DNA of 64,000 nt from NCBI GenBank assembly GCA_963662175.1, contig OY759225.1, forward strand, positions 14,129,601 through 14,193,600. Direction: 5' to 3'. Position 1 is the first letter of the stretch; each line of letters starts with the position of its first letter. The DNA is from Aradus depressus (taxonomy: Eukaryota > Arthropoda > Insecta > Hemiptera > Aradidae). Made by a program: the position numbers and the translations under genes. Positions 61,780 through 64,000 of this stretch are shown piece by piece. The notes beneath the pieces were generated by a model that made no database searches, was not told the origin of the DNA, and worked only from the letters and a program-made list of their open reading frames with translations.

Positions 61780-62034
61780 AAATGGACATGGGACTTGGAA
61801 ACGGAATAAACCACTTAATGTGAGGAGCAGACAGATTGCCGAGGAGGATACTGGAGAGACATCCGGGAGGACAAAGAAGAAGATATAGACCGCGCTTACG
61901 TTGGCTGGAGGACGTGGTGGACAACCTCAGAACGGTGGGTGTGAGAAGATGGAGACGGGAGGCCGAGGATAGAGTAGAATGGCGGAAGATCGTTGCGGAG
62001 GCCCAGGTTCTACAAGGACCGTAGCGGCAGGGAA
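61780..62034 (+). pseudogene. LINE reverse transcriptase C-terminal tail
   Basis: Frame 61836-62024: MPRRILERHPGGQRRR, YRPRLRWLEDVVDNLR, VRRWRREAEDRVEWRKI, AEAQVLQGP and stop. The RPRLRWLEDV...DR-EWR pattern is the C-terminal tail of a widespread arthropod non-LTR polymerase. Frame intact but only ~60 residues remain; the ATG is internal to the old protein. Confidence 0.75.
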
Positions 62035-62097
62035 AGTAAAAGTAGGTAAGTATGCAAATTATGTGTTACAAAGGAATATTCCAAGAAAAGAACTATG

Positions 62098-62190
62098 AGT
62101 TAGCCTGATGATGAGGGTAACCCCGAAAGCCGGCTGCCACAAAATAAAATCTGTGAGAGGTCAGACTACATTTTATTTTGCAATTTGTGA
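62098..62190 (+). repeat. CTGATGA...GAAA repeat, copy 1
   Basis: GCCTGATGATGAGGGTAACC, CCGAAAGCCGGCTGCC, ATTTTATTTTGCAATTTGTG. Shared with 63405-63500 and 44550-44660. Confidence 0.7.
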
Positions 62191-62360
62191 AATAAAGAAA
62201 ATGCATCTCTTGTATTTATCATTATTATTATTTTCTACCATTATTGTTATAACTAATAATATGTGTCCAACAGCGAGTTTTAATATCTGTTTATGTATCT
62301 AATTTATAAGTTATCTTAATGTATAAATTATTCTTTTTTTTCTTTTTCTTTTTTTTTTTT
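62191..62360. other. AT-rich spacer
   Basis: Nothing recognised. Confidence 0.3.
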
Positions 62361-62741
62361 AGTCTACAAATAGATGTTTACATCTGTATAAAAAAAAAAT
62401 ACAACAAGCAAATGTGCTAAGAGAGAGATAATGGCAATGTCAAGATGTCAAGAGAGGATATATCACCCAGTGGTGACACTCTTTAGTCATTGAGTTACTC
62501 TCATTTGTAACTAATCACTGTCACAGCTGCTGCTAAGAAGGTCTCTAGGTCATTGTTGCTTAATCCGTCTTTGGGGAAATGTGGCAGAATGGAGGGTTCG
62601 GTTTAGGTTATTGTGTATTATGGGAACTAAGAGAGGAAAATAATATTTATACTTGGATTTAGTGACTTCGGTGACAAAAGGTACGTTAAGGTCCCTGTGA
62701 AGAGTTTTGTTGGAGACGTAGTAAGGAGCATTGGCTATTAC
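62361..62741 (-). pseudogene. Jockey-clade LINE 3' end
   Basis: Collinear in reverse with 39480-39860 and 21870-22290: GTCACCACTGGGTGATATAT-like UTR, CTTCTTAGCAGCAGCTGTG, and the THPYYVSNKTLH-type codons at 62700-62740. 5'-truncated at nearly the same place as the 21.9-kb copy. Confidence 0.75.
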
Positions 62742-62759
62742 CTTAATATGGTTTAAGAA

Positions 62760-62900
62760 AAATAAATATGATTAGCATTGAACGGTTAGACCTGTCGAAA
62801 AATTATTGCTTATCGAAAATATTTATTATAAATGTTTTAATGGGATCAATTAGATCAAAGTTATAGCGCCCCAAAACAATACATTTTTTATTGTTAGTTT
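62760..62900 (-). repeat. Repeat V, weak copy
   Basis: GAACGGTTAGACCTGTCGAA, AGTTATAGCGCCCCAAAAC. Confidence 0.4.
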
Positions 62901-62904
62901 TTTT

Positions 62905-63015
62905 TAGTGGCCATAACAGAACTTTCTTATATCAATCACGTTTTTACATGTCATTCTTCCTCCCTTTTTCAAAATCATTTCATACTGGGTATAAGAAAAT
63001 CACTGTTACAGATAT
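62905..63015 (+). mobile_element. Family M MITE copy
   Basis: GTGGCCATAACAGAACTTTC, TTATATCAATCACGTTTTTA, ACTGGGTATAAGAAAATCAC. Confidence 0.65.
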
Positions 63016-63033
63016 ATTTTAGGAGTAATAGAA

Positions 63034-63225
63034 ACTTGTTCCTGTAAAGGAGCTGTTTTCGACGTTCCAACTAGCTCCCAGTTTGGATACTGTTACTACT
63101 TGTTCCTGTAAAGGAGCTGTTTTCGACGTTCCAACTAGCTCCTAGTTCGGATACTGTTACTACTTGTTCCTGTAAAGGAGCTGTTTTCGATGTTTCAACT
63201 AGCTCCTAGTTTGGATACTGTTACT
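63034..63225 (+). repeat. 64-bp tandem repeat, three copies
   Basis: ACTTGTTCCTGTAAAGGAGC starts at 63034, 63098 and 63162. Copies differ at a handful of bases; each ends GGATACTGTTACT. Confidence 0.95.
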
Positions 63226-63500
63226 AAAAGTACCTGAATACCAGTTAGGTACTTTCTTCATATACAAAGTAACAGGTTAATATATAACCTAATAATTATG
63301 AAAGTTTTACCTCGTTATTGTATGCAAATTATGTGATACAACGCAATATCTCAACAAAAGAATAAGATACTTTTTAAATTATGTTTTTTAAAACAGTTTC
63401 ATGAGACAGCCTGATGATGAGAGTAACCCCGAAAGCCGGTTGGCACTTAATAATAAAATCTGTAATAGGTCGGACGCCATTTTATTTTGCAATCTGTAAC
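63226..63500 (+). repeat. Repeat shared with 61.05-62.19 kb, ending in CTGATGA...GAAA copy 2
   Basis: TACTTTCTTCATATACAAAG, TATGCAAAT TATGTGATAC, CTGATGATGAGAGTAACC, CCGAAAGCCGGTTGGC in the order seen at 61.05-62.19 kb. Confidence 0.6.
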
Positions 63501-63765
63501 TCATAAACCCCCTTAACAGTCGATGTAATGAATGAATCGACATGAAATTTCATATTTAAAGTCAAAACCCAATGAGGACATAACCTATAAAATTTTAGCT
63601 ATACCGGCTGAAGGGAAGGGGGGGTTTAGGGAAGGGGACTATGAGGGGTTCAACTGCTGAATATCAGCGCAAAAGGTCGACTGGTTCTGAAGGGGGAGCG
63701 AAAACTTAATTGATTAATTCATTTTGGGGCTGTACATTACCGTTGATTCACCGACGACTTATCTT
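63501..63765 (-). repeat. E-family repeat, reverse orientation
   Basis: TCGACATGAAATTTCATATT, ACCGGCTGAAGGGAAGGG, TTAATTGATTAATTC, GTTGATTCACCGACGAC. Confidence 0.7.
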
Positions 63766-63814
63766 ATCTGTTTATTGTTGTTTATTCAGCTCCAATCTAC
63801 AAATGTATTTTGGT

Positions 63815-64000
63815 TTGGTTTTTGACTCATGCCCGAGCTTTAACTACGAGGTCATAACGCCTACTACTAGAGCGCTCTTTCGTCACTCTGGTGGACATGA
63901 GCCCGACTCTACAATGGGAGTCCTAAATTCTGCCAACCCTAAATTTTTATTCACGTAGGTTAGGGGTCTTTAACGAGTACCTGACATCGTACAGGCTCTG
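63815..64000 (-). mobile_element. SINE, cut by the window edge
   Basis: TTGACTCATGCCCGAGC, GGTCATAACGCCTACTACTA, CATCGTACAGGCTCTG. The head lies beyond 64000. Confidence 0.9.

Overview
The window is AT-rich, intron- and repeat-dominated eukaryotic DNA. The transposon types present (Jockey-clade LINEs with YADD reverse transcriptase, Tigger/pogo, Helitron, a TTAA-flanked element, a tRNA-derived SINE) suggest an arthropod, most likely an insect. I cannot name the species. There is no sign of bacterial gene organisation, CRISPR, rRNA or a genuine tRNA gene.

The only host gene I can support lies on the + strand and is nearly hidden. A short exon at 35024-35077 carries a start codon and ends in a phase-0 splice donor. 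A second short exon at 59849-59912 begins in the same phase and encodes the hydrophobic core of a signal peptide. Joined, they give the N-terminus of a secreted or membrane protein whose first coding intron is about 24.8 kb and is packed with nested transposons. The rest of the gene would lie downstream, mostly or wholly beyond the window.

Layout. 1-411 is a LINE tail. 860-5580 is a large tandem array (about 142- and 144-bp monomers plus a 346-bp spacer) flanked by the two ends of a dispersed repeat (family E), so the satellite looks like an internal expansion of that element. 5.6-34.8 kb is a mosaic of SINEs, Jockey fragments, a Tigger relic, a TTAA element, Helitrons, palindromic MITEs (family M) and LINE C-terminal relics. 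35-60 kb is the intron: a Tigger element with nested insertions, further LINE tails, a duplicated ORF-bearing repeat (family Q), Tigger-type MITEs, long palindromes, a 3.8-kb imperfect inverted repeat, a SINE split by an element encoding a MADF-like protein, a 752-bp MITE and a hammerhead-ribozyme-like motif. 60-64 kb holds SINEs, LINE tails and a 64-bp tandem repeat.

About 28 loci belong to one ~345-bp SINE. Many are full length with perfect 9-12 bp target duplications. Nesting order can be read repeatedly (SINE in Tigger, SINE in MITE, Helitron in Jockey, Helitron in E, DNA element in SINE), giving a relative chronology. No transposase or reverse transcriptase here is intact. All calls are from reading the sequence; no database search was possible.
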